From an uncultured Prochlorococcus sp. (GTDB taxonomy: Bacteria; Cyanobacteriota; Cyanobacteriia; PCC-6307; Cyanobiaceae), in the NCBI GenBank assembly GCA_902624085.1, contig CACNWD010000010.1, positions 1 through 40,202 on the forward strand: a stretch of 40,202 bases of DNA. The letters are read 5' to 3'. Under the pieces are notes generated by a model. It worked only from the letters and a program-made list of their open reading frames with translations. It was not told where the DNA came from and did not search any database. The position numbers and the translations under genes are program-made. Shown piece by piece: positions 18,291 through 27,064 of the stretch. Within the stretch, counting starts at the first letter, position 1. Each line of letters opens with the position of its first letter.

Positions 18291-19012
18291 TAAAAATCAA
18301 ATAATATTTCTTTTATATATCTTTCGACCCATTGTTTATCAAAATATTTTAAAAGAACTAAACTTGTCTTTTCATTTTTCATTTGTTGTTTACAGTAATT
18401 TTTTTGATAATAAATTCTTTCATCAATAGACTTAGGATTAAAATCAGGCTTTAATTCTTTATTTAAATCTACCAATATTGTTAGATATTGATCAACTAAA
18501 TTATAAAAATAATTTTGTTCATTTTCATTCATAAGAGATGCAAAAAAAACGTTTTTAGAAAAGATGTTTCCCCATTCTGGTATTTCTCTCTTCATGGTAA
18601 AACCATCTTTTTTAACATCATCTAAGATTTTATCAATTAAAATATTTGATTTAGTTACTGGAGATAAATCAACAATAGCTGCAGAAACAACATTTTTAGT
18701 TTTTACTAAATCAAGACCGAAAATTGGTATATTGAAAAAAGGGTCAGGAAAAAATACACAATGTAAAATTTTTAGATTATTAGAGAATTCTGCAACTTCA
18801 ACATGAAGTTTCCTGAACCTTTTTGCTTTATGAAATTCATTTTCAATATAAAATTCTCTACCTTCATCTTTACATTCAATATTTGCAAATTCTTTATTAG
18901 TTTTTATGGTTTCAATATTATCTAACAAAGACCTTTTCTCTCCAATAATTTTGACCAATGACAAAATAAATGGATCGATTGATTTAGTTTTAATGAATGA
19001 ATCTGCCAACAC
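18290..19012 (-). CDS. pcyA: Phycocyanobilin:ferredoxin oxidoreductase
   Basis: PcyA reduces biliverdin IXalpha to phycocyanobilin using four ferredoxin electrons. It has 240 residues. The core motif [10 protein letters not shown] is followed by [10 protein letters not shown] and PIFGLDLV. By alignment from memory with the Synechocystis enzyme, the catalytic residues Glu76, His88 and Asp105 correspond to E72, H84 and D101 here, all kept. Prochlorococcus has no phycobilisomes but keeps pcyA, so the bilin probably serves a sensor or a trace phycoerythrin. It heads the operon with devBCA and diverges from the M16 peptidase gene across 41 bp. Confidence 0.93.
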   Translation of the reverse strand: MLADSFIKTKSIDPFILSLVKIIGEKRSLLDNIETIKTNKEFANIECKDEGREFYIENEFHKAKRFRKLHVEVAEFSNNLKILHCVFFPDPFFNIPIFGLDLVKTKNVVSAAIVDLSPVTKSNILIDKILDDVKKDGFTMKREIPEWGNIFSKNVFFASLMNENEQNYFYNLVDQYLTILVDLNKELKPDFNPKSIDERIYYQKNYCKQQMKNEKTSLVLLKYFDKQWVERYIKEILFDF

Positions 19013-19053
19013 TAATTTAACCTTTTTTAAATTTTAGAGAAATTTTTATCTAA

Positions 19054-20295
19054 ATGGATTTAGCAAATGTTAAATATTGGGAACATCCTAGTAAAACAAA
19101 CTGTGTCTTTGTTGAAGAGAACGATTCGCCGCTGATTTCAATAGATTTTTGGTTTAAAGCGGGTATTGCTTTTGAAGAAAAAGAAAAAGTGGGTCTTGCA
19201 CATTTTTTAGAGCACATGATTTTTAAAGGAAGCAAATTATTAAAACCTGGTGAATTTGATTTAAGAATTGAAGAATTAGGTGGATTTAGTAATGCTTCAA
19301 CCGGTTACGATGATGTACATTACTATGTTGACATCCCACCAAGCAATGTTGAAGAAGCATTATCTTTATTAACAAATTTAGTTTTATTACCGAAACTTAA
19401 TGAGAAAGAATTTCATTTAGAAAAAAAGGTAATTATTGAAGAGATACTTCAAAGTCAAGATCAAAAAGATGAATTTATTTTTAATTACTTTTTAAAAAGT
19501 GTATGGATAGATCATCCTTACACTAAATCAATTCTTGGTGAAGAAGAAAATATTAATAAATTAAAATTAGATGATCTTCATAACTTTCATAGGAAACATT
19601 ATATTCCAAAAAATTCTTGCATAGCAGTTGCAGGAAAGCTTCCCAAAAACTATTTAGAAATTTTTAATAATTGTGAATTACTAGAATCCAGAAAAGAATT
19701 TATTGATTCAAAACAAATTTGCGTAGATAATATAAGTATTAGGAATGGCAGAGAAATTGTATTTTTTAAAGATATTGAATTTTCTCGTATTTTTATGGCT
19801 TGGCAAATCCCATGTTCTATTGATCAAAAAAGTATTTTAGGTTATGAAATAATCTCATCGATACTTACTGATGGCAGAAATAGCATTCTAAATAGAAGTT
19901 TAAAAGAGGATAAGCAAATTGTTGAATCAATTTATTCAGGGATACAACCTGGAGAATTTGGAAGTTTATTTATTATTGAGGCTACATTAGAGAGAAAAAA
20001 TCTAAAAAAAGTAGAAGATATTATAAATAATCTTCTTCAGAAATTATTAACGAATTCAAACTTATACAGTAAAAGTAAAAAAGCTTTAAGAATAGTTAAA
20101 AGTAATTATATTTTTAACTTAGAGACATCCTCTCAACTATCACAATTTTTTGGAAATCATCTTCTTTGGGGGAGACTAAATCCACAAATAGAATTGAGCA
20201 AGAATTTTAAATATTGGGAAAGTACTGAAAATTTAAAAAAACTTATAAAATTCCTTTTACAAGAGAAATTTACCTTCATAGCGCATAAATCATAA
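19054..20295 (+). CDS. M16 zinc peptidase, catalytic subunit
   Basis: This is an insulinase-family metallopeptidase, of the type that degrades short peptides or transit peptides. It has 413 residues. The inverted zinc motif HFLEH is at H50, E53 and H54, and the third ligand falls at E130, exactly the HxxEH-x76-E spacing of the family. Two roughly 200-residue halves follow the usual duplicated fold. It has no signal peptide. It is followed after 2 bp by a second M16 gene without the zinc motif, so the two probably form the catalytic/non-catalytic heterodimer common in bacteria. It diverges from pcyA. Confidence 0.9.
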   Translation: MDLANVKYWEHPSKTNCVFVEENDSPLISIDFWFKAGIAFEEKEKVGLAHFLEHMIFKGSKLLKPGEFDLRIEELGGFSNASTGYDDVHYYVDIPPSNVEEALSLLTNLVLLPKLNEKEFHLEKKVIIEEILQSQDQKDEFIFNYFLKSVWIDHPYTKSILGEEENINKLKLDDLHNFHRKHYIPKNSCIAVAGKLPKNYLEIFNNCELLESRKEFIDSKQICVDNISIRNGREIVFFKDIEFSRIFMAWQIPCSIDQKSILGYEIISSILTDGRNSILNRSLKEDKQIVESIYSGIQPGEFGSLFIIEATLERKNLKKVEDIINNLLQKLLTNSNLYSKSKKALRIVKSNYIFNLETSSQLSQFFGNHLLWGRLNPQIELSKNFKYWESTENLKKLIKFLLQEKFTFIAHKS

Positions 20296-20297
20296 TA

Positions 20298-21509
20298 ATG
20301 AAATCATATTATTTAAAACTAAATAATAATATTTCACTAGCAAATATTTGGATTAATGGAGGTACCTCTTTAGATAAAAAAAATAAAAAAGGTATCAATC
20401 AAATTTTGTGTGAACTACTAACTCGAGGATGTAATAAATATGACAATTACAAATTCTCTGATTTCTTGGACTCTTATGGTGCCGAATTAAACTTTGAAGC
20501 TTTTGAAGATGGAATCTCAATATGTTTGAAGTCTCTTAGTGAATATTTTGATAAGCTATTTCCTTTACTTAATTTATTAATTGAAGAACCAAATTTATAT
20601 GAAAAAGAATTTATTCACTGTCAAAAAGCATCTTTAAATAACTTAATAAAATCAAAAGAGAATCCATTTAATATTGCATTTAATAACTTAAAGCAAATTT
20701 TATATCCAGAACATCCATATTCATTTAATTGCTTAGGAGATGAGGAGAATATTAAACAAATAAAATATTATGATATTTTGAAAGAATATAAATGTTTAAA
20801 AAAAAGAAAAAAGTTTTTATTAACTAATAACTCGAAATATAATTTTTTAAATTTAAAAGATATAAAGCCTATTCATTCTGATAAGTTTGTGAACAAAATA
20901 AACTCAAAACCATCAATTAAAAACAAGTATGTTGAACATTATTCAAATTCAAAACAAATTATAATAATTATTGGTTCTCAAACTTGTCCTCACAATTCTA
21001 AAGATAGCTTAGCCTTAAAAATCTTGGAATCATACCTTTCTTATGGTATGACTTCATTACTTTTTAGAGTTTTTAGAGAAAATAATGGATTAACTTATGA
21101 TTCAGGAGTTTTCTACCCTTCAAGAAAATTTAATGCTCCTTTTTTGATATATTTATCTGTCTCAGAAAGAAATTCATCATTAACATTAAATTTATTATTG
21201 TCTATTTGGAATGACTTACTATCAAAGAAAATAAGTGAAAGGGAATTATTATTAGCGAAACAAAAACTTAAAAGATCTTTTCTACATCATTTTCGTACGT
21301 GTGAAGATATTATTTTTCGTAAAGTTAGATTGTTAAGCTTGGATATGGACCCCTTTCATGATGAAAAATCAAAAGATCTCATGGAAGTCATAACATCAGA
21401 CGAAATTTTAACCTTAGCAAATAAATATTTAAGTAATCCGTGTATTAGCGTTTCAGGGAGTAAAAATGCATGCAAACACTTAAAGGAAACTTGGGAAGAA
21501 AAATATTAA
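20298..21509 (+). CDS. M16 peptidase-like protein, non-catalytic partner
   Basis: The protein has 403 residues and belongs to the same fold as the preceding one. The HxxEH motif is replaced (NQILCELLTRG at the equivalent position), so it cannot bind the catalytic zinc. The C-terminal half keeps the R/Y motif region (FRVFRENNGLTYDSG), which in heterodimeric M16 enzymes is supplied by this subunit to contact substrate. The gap of 2 bp to the upstream gene indicates cotranscription. The 3' end overlaps sipA on the other strand by 4 bp. Confidence 0.85.
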   Translation: MKSYYLKLNNNISLANIWINGGTSLDKKNKKGINQILCELLTRGCNKYDNYKFSDFLDSYGAELNFEAFEDGISICLKSLSEYFDKLFPLLNLLIEEPNLYEKEFIHCQKASLNNLIKSKENPFNIAFNNLKQILYPEHPYSFNCLGDEENIKQIKYYDILKEYKCLKKRKKFLLTNNSKYNFLNLKDIKPIHSDKFVNKINSKPSIKNKYVEHYSNSKQIIIIIGSQTCPHNSKDSLALKILESYLSYGMTSLLFRVFRENNGLTYDSGVFYPSRKFNAPFLIYLSVSERNSSLTLNLLLSIWNDLLSKKISERELLLAKQKLKRSFLHHFRTCEDIIFRKVRLLSLDMDPFHDEKSKDLMEVITSDEILTLANKYLSNPCISVSGSKNACKHLKETWEEKY

Positions 21510-21721
21510 TTATCAACCTTTTCTAATTTATCAATATCAATTAAAAATTTTCCTCTTCTAAATTTAACTTCAACTGTTTCAGGAGATTTTAAGGAGAGAA
21601 CTTCTCCAATTTCATCAATAGCGACTAGATCAGGCGGTCTAAGCATAGGCATATTTTCAGAAGTTTTTAGATAAGGGAGAGGAGCTATTAATTTAACTTT
21701 TTGATTTATTTTAAAATTCAT
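21506..21721 (-). CDS. sipA: SipA-like small SH3-type protein (DUF3148)
   Basis: This 71-residue protein has the signature LPYLKTSENMPMLRPPDLVA followed by VKFRRGKFLID. It matches my memory of SipA/DUF3148, which in Synechococcus binds the histidine kinase NblS and stimulates its activity toward the high-light/nutrient regulators. It is all beta, soluble and acts in the cytoplasm. It is monocistronic, diverging from ftsH across 139 bp and converging with the M16 pair. NdhS has a similar fold, but the MLRPPD motif favours SipA. Confidence 0.75.
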   Translation of the reverse strand: MNFKINQKVKLIAPLPYLKTSENMPMLRPPDLVAIDEIGEVLSLKSPETVEVKFRRGKFLIDIDKLEKVDN

Positions 21722-21860
21722 TAATTTAGTAAAAGTTTTTAACGAGGGAAACGGCTTGAAAACATTAGATTTTTAGAATTTTGAGGTCAATTTGGAATAA
21801 AAAAATCAACGAAATCATTACTTACATCATAGAATATATTGATAATTTGAAATTTGCAAA

Positions 21861-23774
21861 ATGAATCCAAAATTAAAAACGATATTTTTATGGGCTTTAC
21901 CAATAATTTTAATAGTAGGTCTATCATGGCAACTACTCTCAAGTAATAACGTTGAAACCCTCAAATCAAATGGGACAACAGTAGCACCAAAAAATACTGC
22001 AGTAGCAAGAATGAGTTATGGTAGATTCTTAGATTATATAGAAGCTGGAAGAGTTACTTCCGTTGATATTTATGATGGAGGACGTAACGCAGTTGTTGAG
22101 ACAGTTGATTCAGATCTTGATAATAAAGTACAACGTCTTAGAGTTGATTTGCCAGGTCTAACACCAGAACTAATAAATAACTTAAAAACAGAAGGTATAA
22201 GTTTTGATGTTCATCCAGTTAAATCTGCTCCACCAGCACTTGGAATTTTAGGTAATTTATTTTTTCCTATTCTATTAATTGGAGGTTTAATATTACTTGC
22301 GAGGAGATCTAATGGTATGCCAGGAGGTCCTGGGCAAGCAATGCAATTTGGTAAAACAAAAGCAAGATTTGCAATGGAAGCTGATACAGGTGTTGTGTTC
22401 GATGATGTTGCGGGTGTAAACGAAGCAAAACAAGATTTAGAAGAAGTTGTAACTTTCTTGAAAAAGCCTGAAAAATTCACTTCTGTAGGAGCAAGAATCC
22501 CAAAAGGTGTTCTCTTAGTTGGTCCTCCAGGGACTGGAAAGACATTGTTAGCGAAGGCAATTGCTGGAGAAGCTGGAGTTCCATTCTTCTCTCTCTCTGG
22601 CTCTGAATTTGTCGAAATGTTTGTCGGGGTTGGTGCAAGCAGAGTTAGAGATCTATTCAAGAGGGCTAAAGAAAATAGTCCTTGCTTGATATTCATTGAT
22701 GAGATTGATGCTGTTGGTAGACAAAGGGGAGCAGGTATTGGTGGTGGAAATGATGAAAGAGAACAAACCTTAAACCAACTTCTCACTGAAATGGATGGAT
22801 TTGAAGGTAATAGTGGAATAATAATTATTGCTGCAACCAATAGACCAGATGTATTAGATTCAGCTTTAATGAGGCCAGGTAGATTTGATAGACAAGTTAC
22901 AGTTGATGCTCCAGATATCAAAGGAAGGCTATCTATTCTTCAAGTTCACTCTAGAAACAAGAAACTTGATGAAAATTTAACATTAGAAAGTATTGCGAGA
23001 AGAACTCCAGGTTTCACAGGTGCTGATTTAGCTAATCTACTTAACGAAGCAGCTATACTGACAGCAAGAAGAAGGAAAAATTGCATTAGCATTTCAGAAA
23101 TAGATGATTCCGTAGATAGAATTATTGCTGGTATGGAAGGTTCTCCCCTCACAGATGGTAGAAGTAAAAGATTAATTGCCTACCATGAAGTTGGTCATGC
23201 AATAATTGGTTCATTAGTTAAAGCACATGATCCTGTTCAAAAAGTAACTGTGATCCCAAGAGGGCAAGCAAAAGGTCTTACTTGGTTTACACCTGATGAT
23301 GAACAATCTTTGATTAGTAGAGCGCAACTTAAAGCAAGGATAATGGGGGCTTTAGGGGGTCGAGCTGCAGAAGATGTTGTATTTGGAGAAGGGGAAATTA
23401 CGACTGGAGCAGGCGGAGATTTCCAACAGGTTGCTTCTATGGCAAGACAAATGGTTACAAGATTTGGAATGAGTAATTTAGGTCCTATTGCTCTTGAGGG
23501 TGGTAATCAAGAAGTTTTTGTAGGAAGAGATTTGATGACAAGAAGTGAAGTTTCTGATTCTATTTCAAGGCAGATTGATGAGAGTATAAGGGTTATGGTT
23601 AAAGCATGTTATAAGGAAACTTATGACTTAATAAGCAGTAACAGAGAAGCAATGGATAAATTAGTAGAATTATTAATTGAGAAGGAAACTATGGATGGTG
23701 AAGAATTCGTACAAATTTTATCAGAATATACTCCAATACCAGAAAAAGTTAGAACTCCTCAATTATTAAATTAA
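21861..23774 (+). CDS. ftsH: FtsH membrane AAA+ zinc protease
   Basis: FtsH removes damaged thylakoid and plasma-membrane proteins; cyanobacterial homologues take part in D1 turnover in photosystem II repair. It has 637 residues. Membrane helices lie at about 7-27 and about 126-147, with a lumenal/periplasmic loop between them. The AAA domain has GPPGTGKT (about 221-228), the Walker B IDEIDAVG and the [22 protein letters not shown]. The protease site HEVGH is at H442, E443 and H446. The pore motif is of the FVG type (EMFVGVGAS). Valine replaces the usual Ala in HEAGH, but HExxH is intact. The end is 1 bp from the clpP stop on the other strand. Paralogue number (FtsH1-4) cannot be fixed here. 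Confidence 0.95.
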   Translation: MNPKLKTIFLWALPIILIVGLSWQLLSSNNVETLKSNGTTVAPKNTAVARMSYGRFLDYIEAGRVTSVDIYDGGRNAVVETVDSDLDNKVQRLRVDLPGLTPELINNLKTEGISFDVHPVKSAPPALGILGNLFFPILLIGGLILLARRSNGMPGGPGQAMQFGKTKARFAMEADTGVVFDDVAGVNEAKQDLEEVVTFLKKPEKFTSVGARIPKGVLLVGPPGTGKTLLAKAIAGEAGVPFFSLSGSEFVEMFVGVGASRVRDLFKRAKENSPCLIFIDEIDAVGRQRGAGIGGGNDEREQTLNQLLTEMDGFEGNSGIIIIAATNRPDVLDSALMRPGRFDRQVTVDAPDIKGRLSILQVHSRNKKLDENLTLESIARRTPGFTGADLANLLNEAAILTARRRKNCISISEIDDSVDRIIAGMEGSPLTDGRSKRLIAYHEVGHAIIGSLVKAHDPVQKVTVIPRGQAKGLTWFTPDDEQSLISRAQLKARIMGALGGRAAEDVVFGEGEITTGAGGDFQQVASMARQMVTRFGMSNLGPIALEGGNQEVFVGRDLMTRSEVSDSISRQIDESIRVMVKACYKETYDLISSNREAMDKLVELLIEKETMDGEEFVQILSEYTPIPEKVRTPQLLN

Positions 23775-23775
23775 T

Positions 23776-24366
23776 TTAACTTCCTGCTGTAGGTTTTTTA
23801 TTTAAAACTAAATCAATAATTCCATAATCCACAGCCTCTTGAGGTGACATATAAAAATCTCTATCTGTATCTTCCTTGACTTTATTAAGATCTTGACCAG
23901 TTCTCTCAGCTAACTCAATATTTAGCCTGTCTTTCAAGAATAGAATTTCATCAGCTTGAATTCTTATATCACTTGCTTGTCCTCTAGCACCTCCAAGAGG
24001 CTGATGAATCATAATCCTAGAGTGCCTTAAACTACTTCTTTTACCTTTGGTACCAGCTGCTAATAAAAATGCACCCATGCTGGCAGCCAATCCAACGCAG
24101 ACAGTATGTATATCAGGTTTAACATGTTGCATTGTATCAAATATACCTAAGCCATCATAAACAGATCCACCTGGTGAATTTATGTACATATAGATATCTT
24201 TTTCGGGTTCCTCTGCCTCTAGAAAAAGTAATTGAGCAACTATTCTATTAGCGGTATCGCTAGTAACTGGCTCACCTAAGAATATTATTCTTTCCCTTAA
24301 TAACCTTGAGTAAATGTCAAAGACCCTTTCGGTTCCACCAGACTCTTCAAGAACTAGAGGTATCAT
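23776..24366 (-). CDS. clpP: ATP-dependent Clp protease proteolytic subunit
   Basis: This is a serine protease of the ClpXP/ClpCP complexes. It has 196 residues. The catalytic triad is S96 (AASMGAF), H121 (MIHQPLGG) and D170 (EDTDRD), so it is a true ClpP and not the inactive ClpR paralogue. The N-terminal [22 protein letters not shown] sets the axial loop region, and [12 protein letters not shown] is conserved. Cyanobacteria have several clpP genes, and I cannot tell which this is. It converges with ftsH at a 1-bp gap and diverges from thf1. Confidence 0.95.
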   Translation of the reverse strand: MIPLVLEESGGTERVFDIYSRLLRERIIFLGEPVTSDTANRIVAQLLFLEAEEPEKDIYMYINSPGGSVYDGLGIFDTMQHVKPDIHTVCVGLAASMGAFLLAAGTKGKRSSLRHSRIMIHQPLGGARGQASDIRIQADEILFLKDRLNIELAERTGQDLNKVKEDTDRDFYMSPQEAVDYGIIDLVLNKKPTAGS

Positions 24367-24446
24367 AATAATGTTTATTTGTTTATTAGATCTTAACGAT
24401 ATTGAGTCAAGTTACGCTAAGGTTATTAAGGTTTACATATAAAAAA

Positions 24447-25070
24447 TTGAAAGAAAATTTAACTGTTTCTGATAGCAAGACCTTATTTCATGATCAATTT
24501 CCTTTCGTAATTCCAGGCTTGTACAAACGTATTGTTGATGAAATGCTAGTAGAACTGAACCTTTTAAATCATCAAAGTGAATTCACTTTAGATTGTTATT
24601 TCTGTGTAGGTTTAACAGAAATTTTTAATGAGTTAACAGAAGGTTATGAACCTCATGAACACGTAAAGAATCTTTTCAGAGCTCTTTGCAAGTCAACTAA
24701 TTTTAAAAATGATGAAATTGTTGAGATTTCAAATACAACAATTAATGAGCATCAAAATAAAAGCTTAGAAGAAATCTTTAATTTAGTGATTGAAAAAAAC
24801 TCCAAAAAACCCTATTACTCAAGGATTTTAATGTTAGGGATCTACAAGATATTAACTAAAGCAAATGATTTCAAAGATAATGAAGATATTTCAAAAATTA
24901 AAATAATCTCTGAACTTGCTGAAAAACTACAATTACCCCTAACAAGAGCTGAAAAGGACATAAGCATATATAAAACTAGTATTAAGAGGTTATCTCAAGC
25001 GAGGGAACTTTTAAAAGAAACAGTATTAGCTGATAGAAAAAAAAGAGAAGATAAAAATAAGAAGAATTGA
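24447..25070 (+). CDS. thf1: Thf1/Psb29 photosystem II biogenesis protein
   Basis: Thf1 (Psb29/Psp29) supports photosystem II assembly and repair and binds FtsH complexes in cyanobacteria and plants. It has 207 residues from the start chosen here. The signature TVSDSKTLFHDQFPFVIPGLYKR and the following VDEMLVELNLL match the family; the C-terminus is a basic coiled coil, as usual. I prefer the TTG at 24447 (KENLTVSDSK), because the extra 15 codons from the TTG at 24402 fall outside the family. No in-frame ATG precedes the conserved core. Close linkage with ftsH and clpP fits a shared role in repair. Confidence 0.85.
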   Translation: MKENLTVSDSKTLFHDQFPFVIPGLYKRIVDEMLVELNLLNHQSEFTLDCYFCVGLTEIFNELTEGYEPHEHVKNLFRALCKSTNFKNDEIVEISNTTINEHQNKSLEEIFNLVIEKNSKKPYYSRILMLGIYKILTKANDFKDNEDISKIKIISELAEKLQLPLTRAEKDISIYKTSIKRLSQARELLKETVLADRKKREDKNKKN

Positions 25071-25089
25071 TTATTTATCAATTCTTCTT
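25059..25089. terminator. Bidirectional terminator hairpin inside two gene ends
   Basis: There is a perfect 13-bp inverted repeat (AAGAAGAATTGAT / ATCAATTCTTCTT) with a 5-base loop. It spans the stop codons of thf1 (plus) and the facing small membrane-protein gene (minus). T tracts follow on each side, so it can act in both directions. Confidence 0.65.
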
Positions 25090-25238
25090 TTGTCTTTCCA
25101 AGAAACAAAAGATATGTAGATTACAGCAATAGTTATAAAAATCAGTAAGAAGAAAGAACCTATAATAAGAAATCTATTAAAGTTGTCTAAATTTAAATAA
25201 TTTAAAATTGAACTAAATATCAATTGAACCATCACCAT
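25071..25238 (-). CDS. Small single-pass membrane protein downstream of petN
   Basis: This 55-residue protein has one strong membrane helix ([20 protein letters not shown]) and a short basic tail (KDKRRIDK). I do not recognise its family. The start is ATG at 25238 or 25232; both lie inside the end of petN in another frame, so the genes overlap by 20-26 bp and translation may be coupled. The shared hairpin with thf1 at the 3' end supports a real gene. Its location directly behind petN and beside thf1 suggests a thylakoid or photosynthetic-complex role, which is inference only. Confidence 0.55.
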   Translation of the reverse strand: MVMVQLIFSSILNYLNLDNFNRFLIIGSFFLLIFITIAVIYISFVSWKDKRRIDK

Positions 25239-25314
25239 TTCTCCCCCACACAACCATTGCAATAGAGAAAGTAAATATAGCAGCTAATGAAGCCCAACCT
25301 AATTCAAAAATCAT
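25213..25314 (-). CDS. petN: Cytochrome b6f complex subunit PetN
   Basis: PetN is a 33-residue single-helix subunit of the cytochrome b6f complex in the thylakoid membrane, needed for complex stability. The sequence begins [12 protein letters not shown] and continues through the helix to [12 protein letters not shown], which matches PetN almost residue for residue in my memory. It is shorter than common ORF cutoffs. The 3' end overlaps the start of the small membrane-protein gene. Its promoter must lie in the AT-rich gap 25315-25455, shared with the divergent DUF2103 gene. Confidence 0.92.
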   Translation of the reverse strand: MIFELGWASLAAIFTFSIAMVVWGRNGDGSIDI

Positions 25315-25455
25315 TTTTAAATATTAATTATTTTAAATATACCAAAACTATCTTTCAAAAATATTAATCTTTGAAATTTGTTAGCAAAAAGAGAATAAAT
25401 CCATTTTCATAAAAACTTTTTATTTCTTTTAATATATTAATAAATAGTTATACCA

Positions 25456-25734
25456 TTGGGAAGAGTTGTAATTACACACAGCACATACATAGAGGGACTT
25501 ATTCCTATCTTAAAAAAATTAGCCTCTAATGAGAGAATAAAAACTGTTACACCAGCTATAATTACAAAAGTAAGAGGGAGATCCTCAAAATTAATTATTA
25601 GGGTTTCAGTTATAACTATTGGTGGCTATAAAGCAATTGCAAGAAAAGGACAATCCGCTCAAGAAATATTCATAACAACTGATATGAATGTTGATGAATT
25701 AAGGTATCTTTTGGATAGGTATTGTTCCCAGTAG
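25456..25734 (+). CDS. DUF2103-like small conserved protein
   Basis: This 92-residue protein begins GRVVITHSTYIEGLIPIL and includes ITKVRGRSSKLIIRVS and GGYKAIARKGQSAQE. From memory this is the cyanobacterial DUF2103 family of predicted metal-binding or nucleic-acid-related proteins with unknown function. It has no signal peptide or membrane segment. The start is TTG at 25456; no ATG lies in frame before the conserved GRVVITHSTY. It diverges from petN and is followed 6 bp later by a small secreted-protein gene, so those two may share a transcript. Confidence 0.7.
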   Translation: MGRVVITHSTYIEGLIPILKKLASNERIKTVTPAIITKVRGRSSKLIIRVSVITIGGYKAIARKGQSAQEIFITTDMNVDELRYLLDRYCSQ

Positions 25735-25740
25735 ATTATT

Positions 25741-25950
25741 ATGAAATTATTTTTCAGAGTATTTTCACTTATTTTATTATCGTTATTATTTACATTAGAA
25801 ACTTACTCAATATCCAACTCTCAAATCCTTAGGATATGTTCTAGAAAAAGAAGAGAAAAAGCCTGTATTAAAAGATTAAAGTCGAATAGAGAATTAATAA
25901 ATGAAGGGAAACCAATAGAGATACCTGTATATCCATATAAATCTAAGTAA
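25741..25950 (+). CDS. Small secreted basic protein
   Basis: This 69-residue protein has a clear signal peptide (hydrophobic core about 8-18, likely cleavage around residues 22-26) and a mature part of about 45 residues. The mature part is Lys/Arg-rich with two cysteines (RICSRKRREKACIKR), which could form a disulphide in the periplasm. I know no family for it. It starts 6 bp after the DUF2103 gene and ends 2 bp before the stop of a facing gene. Confidence 0.6.
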   Translation: MKLFFRVFSLILLSLLFTLETYSISNSQILRICSRKRREKACIKRLKSNRELINEGKPIEIPVYPYKSK

Positions 25951-25952
25951 AT

Positions 25953-26222
25953 TTAAATCTCATACTCAGACTCAAATTTGGCAATTACATCTTGAAAGTT
26001 TTTATTCAGTAATTCCGAATTTTCGTTAAAGCCTATTTCATCATAATCTCCACTAAGAGATTCAAATAGACTAACCACTTCTCCAAAAGCAGACATATAT
26101 TCTTTTTGTATATCTTCATCGTTGATATCGTAGATTTTAGCAAGAATTAATTCTATCCTTTTTTTAGCTGAATAAATTATCCTTTCAAAATTTTTATCTA
26201 ATTTTCTTCTTTTCTTTTGCAT
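25953..26222 (-). CDS. Hypothetical helical protein
   Basis: The product is an 89-residue, mostly helical protein with a strongly basic N-terminus (MQKKRRKLDKNFER) and an acidic C-terminal half (EYMSAFGEVVSLFESLSGDYDE). It has no membrane segment and I do not recognise it. Charge segregation and a heptad-like pattern suggest a partner-binding helix bundle. It faces the small secreted-protein gene and diverges from the next gene across 132 bp that hold a direct repeat. Confidence 0.5.
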   Translation of the reverse strand: MQKKRRKLDKNFERIIYSAKKRIELILAKIYDINDEDIQKEYMSAFGEVVSLFESLSGDYDEIGFNENSELLNKNFQDVIAKFESEYEI

Positions 26223-26229
26223 AAAAACT

Positions 26230-26327
26230 AAAATATAACTATAAAATTTAGAATAATAAATTTTATTATGTAATTAGATTAAAACTTAAAAAATAAAAAT
26301 ATAGTTTTCAAATCAAAATATAACTAT
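26230..26327. repeat. 13-bp direct repeat in a divergent intergenic region
   Basis: AAAATATAACTAT occurs at 26230-26242 and again at 26315-26327, between divergently oriented genes. It could be a regulator site, but both copies are AT-rich and chance is possible. Confidence 0.35.
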
Positions 26328-26354
26328 TATATTCCATATAAATAAATACTTTAT

Positions 26355-26795
26355 ATGGAAAAAAGGAATTTAAATAATGAAAAAGAATTAAATAAATCGA
26401 CTTTTGAAGAAAGAAAAAAAAGAAATCCATCAAAATCTAGTCACATTAATCAAAAGAGACTACCTTGGTGGGTTGAATTATTGTTTGTTCAGATTGGGCT
26501 ACCAGATAGTTGGCTTATTAAAATTTTAAAAACAAAGAAAAATACACTTGATTTTTATGAAAAGAGAAAAAAATATATCTTTTTGATATTTTTATTTTTA
26601 TTTACTTTGGGATATTTTCAACCAGTAATAAGAAATTCAGACTCAAAATTGAAATGTCAAAAGGTAGCATATAATTTTTTAAAAGATATTAATCTTTTTA
26701 AAAGTGAAAATATTGATACGTTAGAAATGCTTTCAGTCAACTACTGTAATGGAGGTAATGAAATAGAGTATTTAAACAAGCTGAATGATTTATAA
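26355..26795 (+). CDS. Hypothetical single-pass membrane protein
   Basis: This 146-residue protein is not one I recognise. Its N-terminal 45 residues are hydrophilic and Lys/Asn-rich. A segment with LPWWVELLFVQIGLPDSWLI follows, resembling an amphipathic or interfacial helix, then a charged stretch, then a strong membrane helix at about 74-94 (YIFLIFLFLFTLGYF). The C-terminal part has two cysteines (KCQKVAYN and NYCNGG) that would be outside the cytoplasm if the N-terminus is inside. Confidence 0.55.
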   Translation: MEKRNLNNEKELNKSTFEERKKRNPSKSSHINQKRLPWWVELLFVQIGLPDSWLIKILKTKKNTLDFYEKRKKYIFLIFLFLFTLGYFQPVIRNSDSKLKCQKVAYNFLKDINLFKSENIDTLEMLSVNYCNGGNEIEYLNKLNDL

Positions 26796-26809
26796 AACAA
26801 ATAATAATG

Positions 26810-26879
26810 GCAAGGCTTTAAATAATATATAATTAATAACAATCAAAGTTAAGTTTCAGCAAGGCATTAAACAATTTAT
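26810..26879 (+). repeat. Imperfect 21-bp direct repeat before a small gene
   Basis: Two copies of a GCAAGGCNTTAAAYAATWTAT-like sequence lie at 26810-26830 and 26859-26879, 49 bp apart with three mismatches. The second overlaps the start codon of the next gene. The GC-containing core is unusual in this AT-rich gap. Confidence 0.4.
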
Positions 26880-27054
26880 GACTGACATTAACAATAAAAA
26901 AGAAGATGTTAAAATGCATTTAAAAGATCTTAGATCAGAGCTTAAAAGGATGCATTTGGCAGTTACGGAAGAATTACTTTTACCTGAACCGGATGATGTT
27001 AAGGCTCTTATGAGTAAAATGGACTTACTTTTAAATGCTATAGAAAATAATTGA
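26878..27054 (+). CDS. Small helical protein, paralogue of the one at 29724-29921
   Basis: This 58-residue protein is below common ORF cutoffs. It carries the pattern HLx3RxELx2MH, then ExLLPxP, then a DxL near the end. All of these recur in the gene at 29724-29921, so the two are paralogues and both are coding. It is probably an all-helical hairpin whose turn is the LLPEP segment. Function unknown. It begins within the second copy of the direct repeat at 26859-26879 and ends 10 bp before the lipoprotein gene. Confidence 0.65.
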   Translation: MTDINNKKEDVKMHLKDLRSELKRMHLAVTEELLLPEPDDVKALMSKMDLLLNAIENN

Positions 27055-27064
27055 TTTACTAAAA

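Noticed and set aside
20298-21509. Missing HxxEH in the second M16 gene as a sign of decay
   Set aside because: Non-catalytic M16 partners next to catalytic ones are standard in bacteria.
22211-22921. Long open frame antisense to ftsH (236 codons)
   Set aside because: It lies wholly inside ftsH on the other strand; its Ser/Pro/Leu-rich composition is that of a shadow of Gly/Glu-rich coding sequence.
23184-23198. FtsH protease motif HEVGH instead of HEAGH
   Set aside because: HExxH zinc binding is intact; a single-residue change at a variable position is not a defect.
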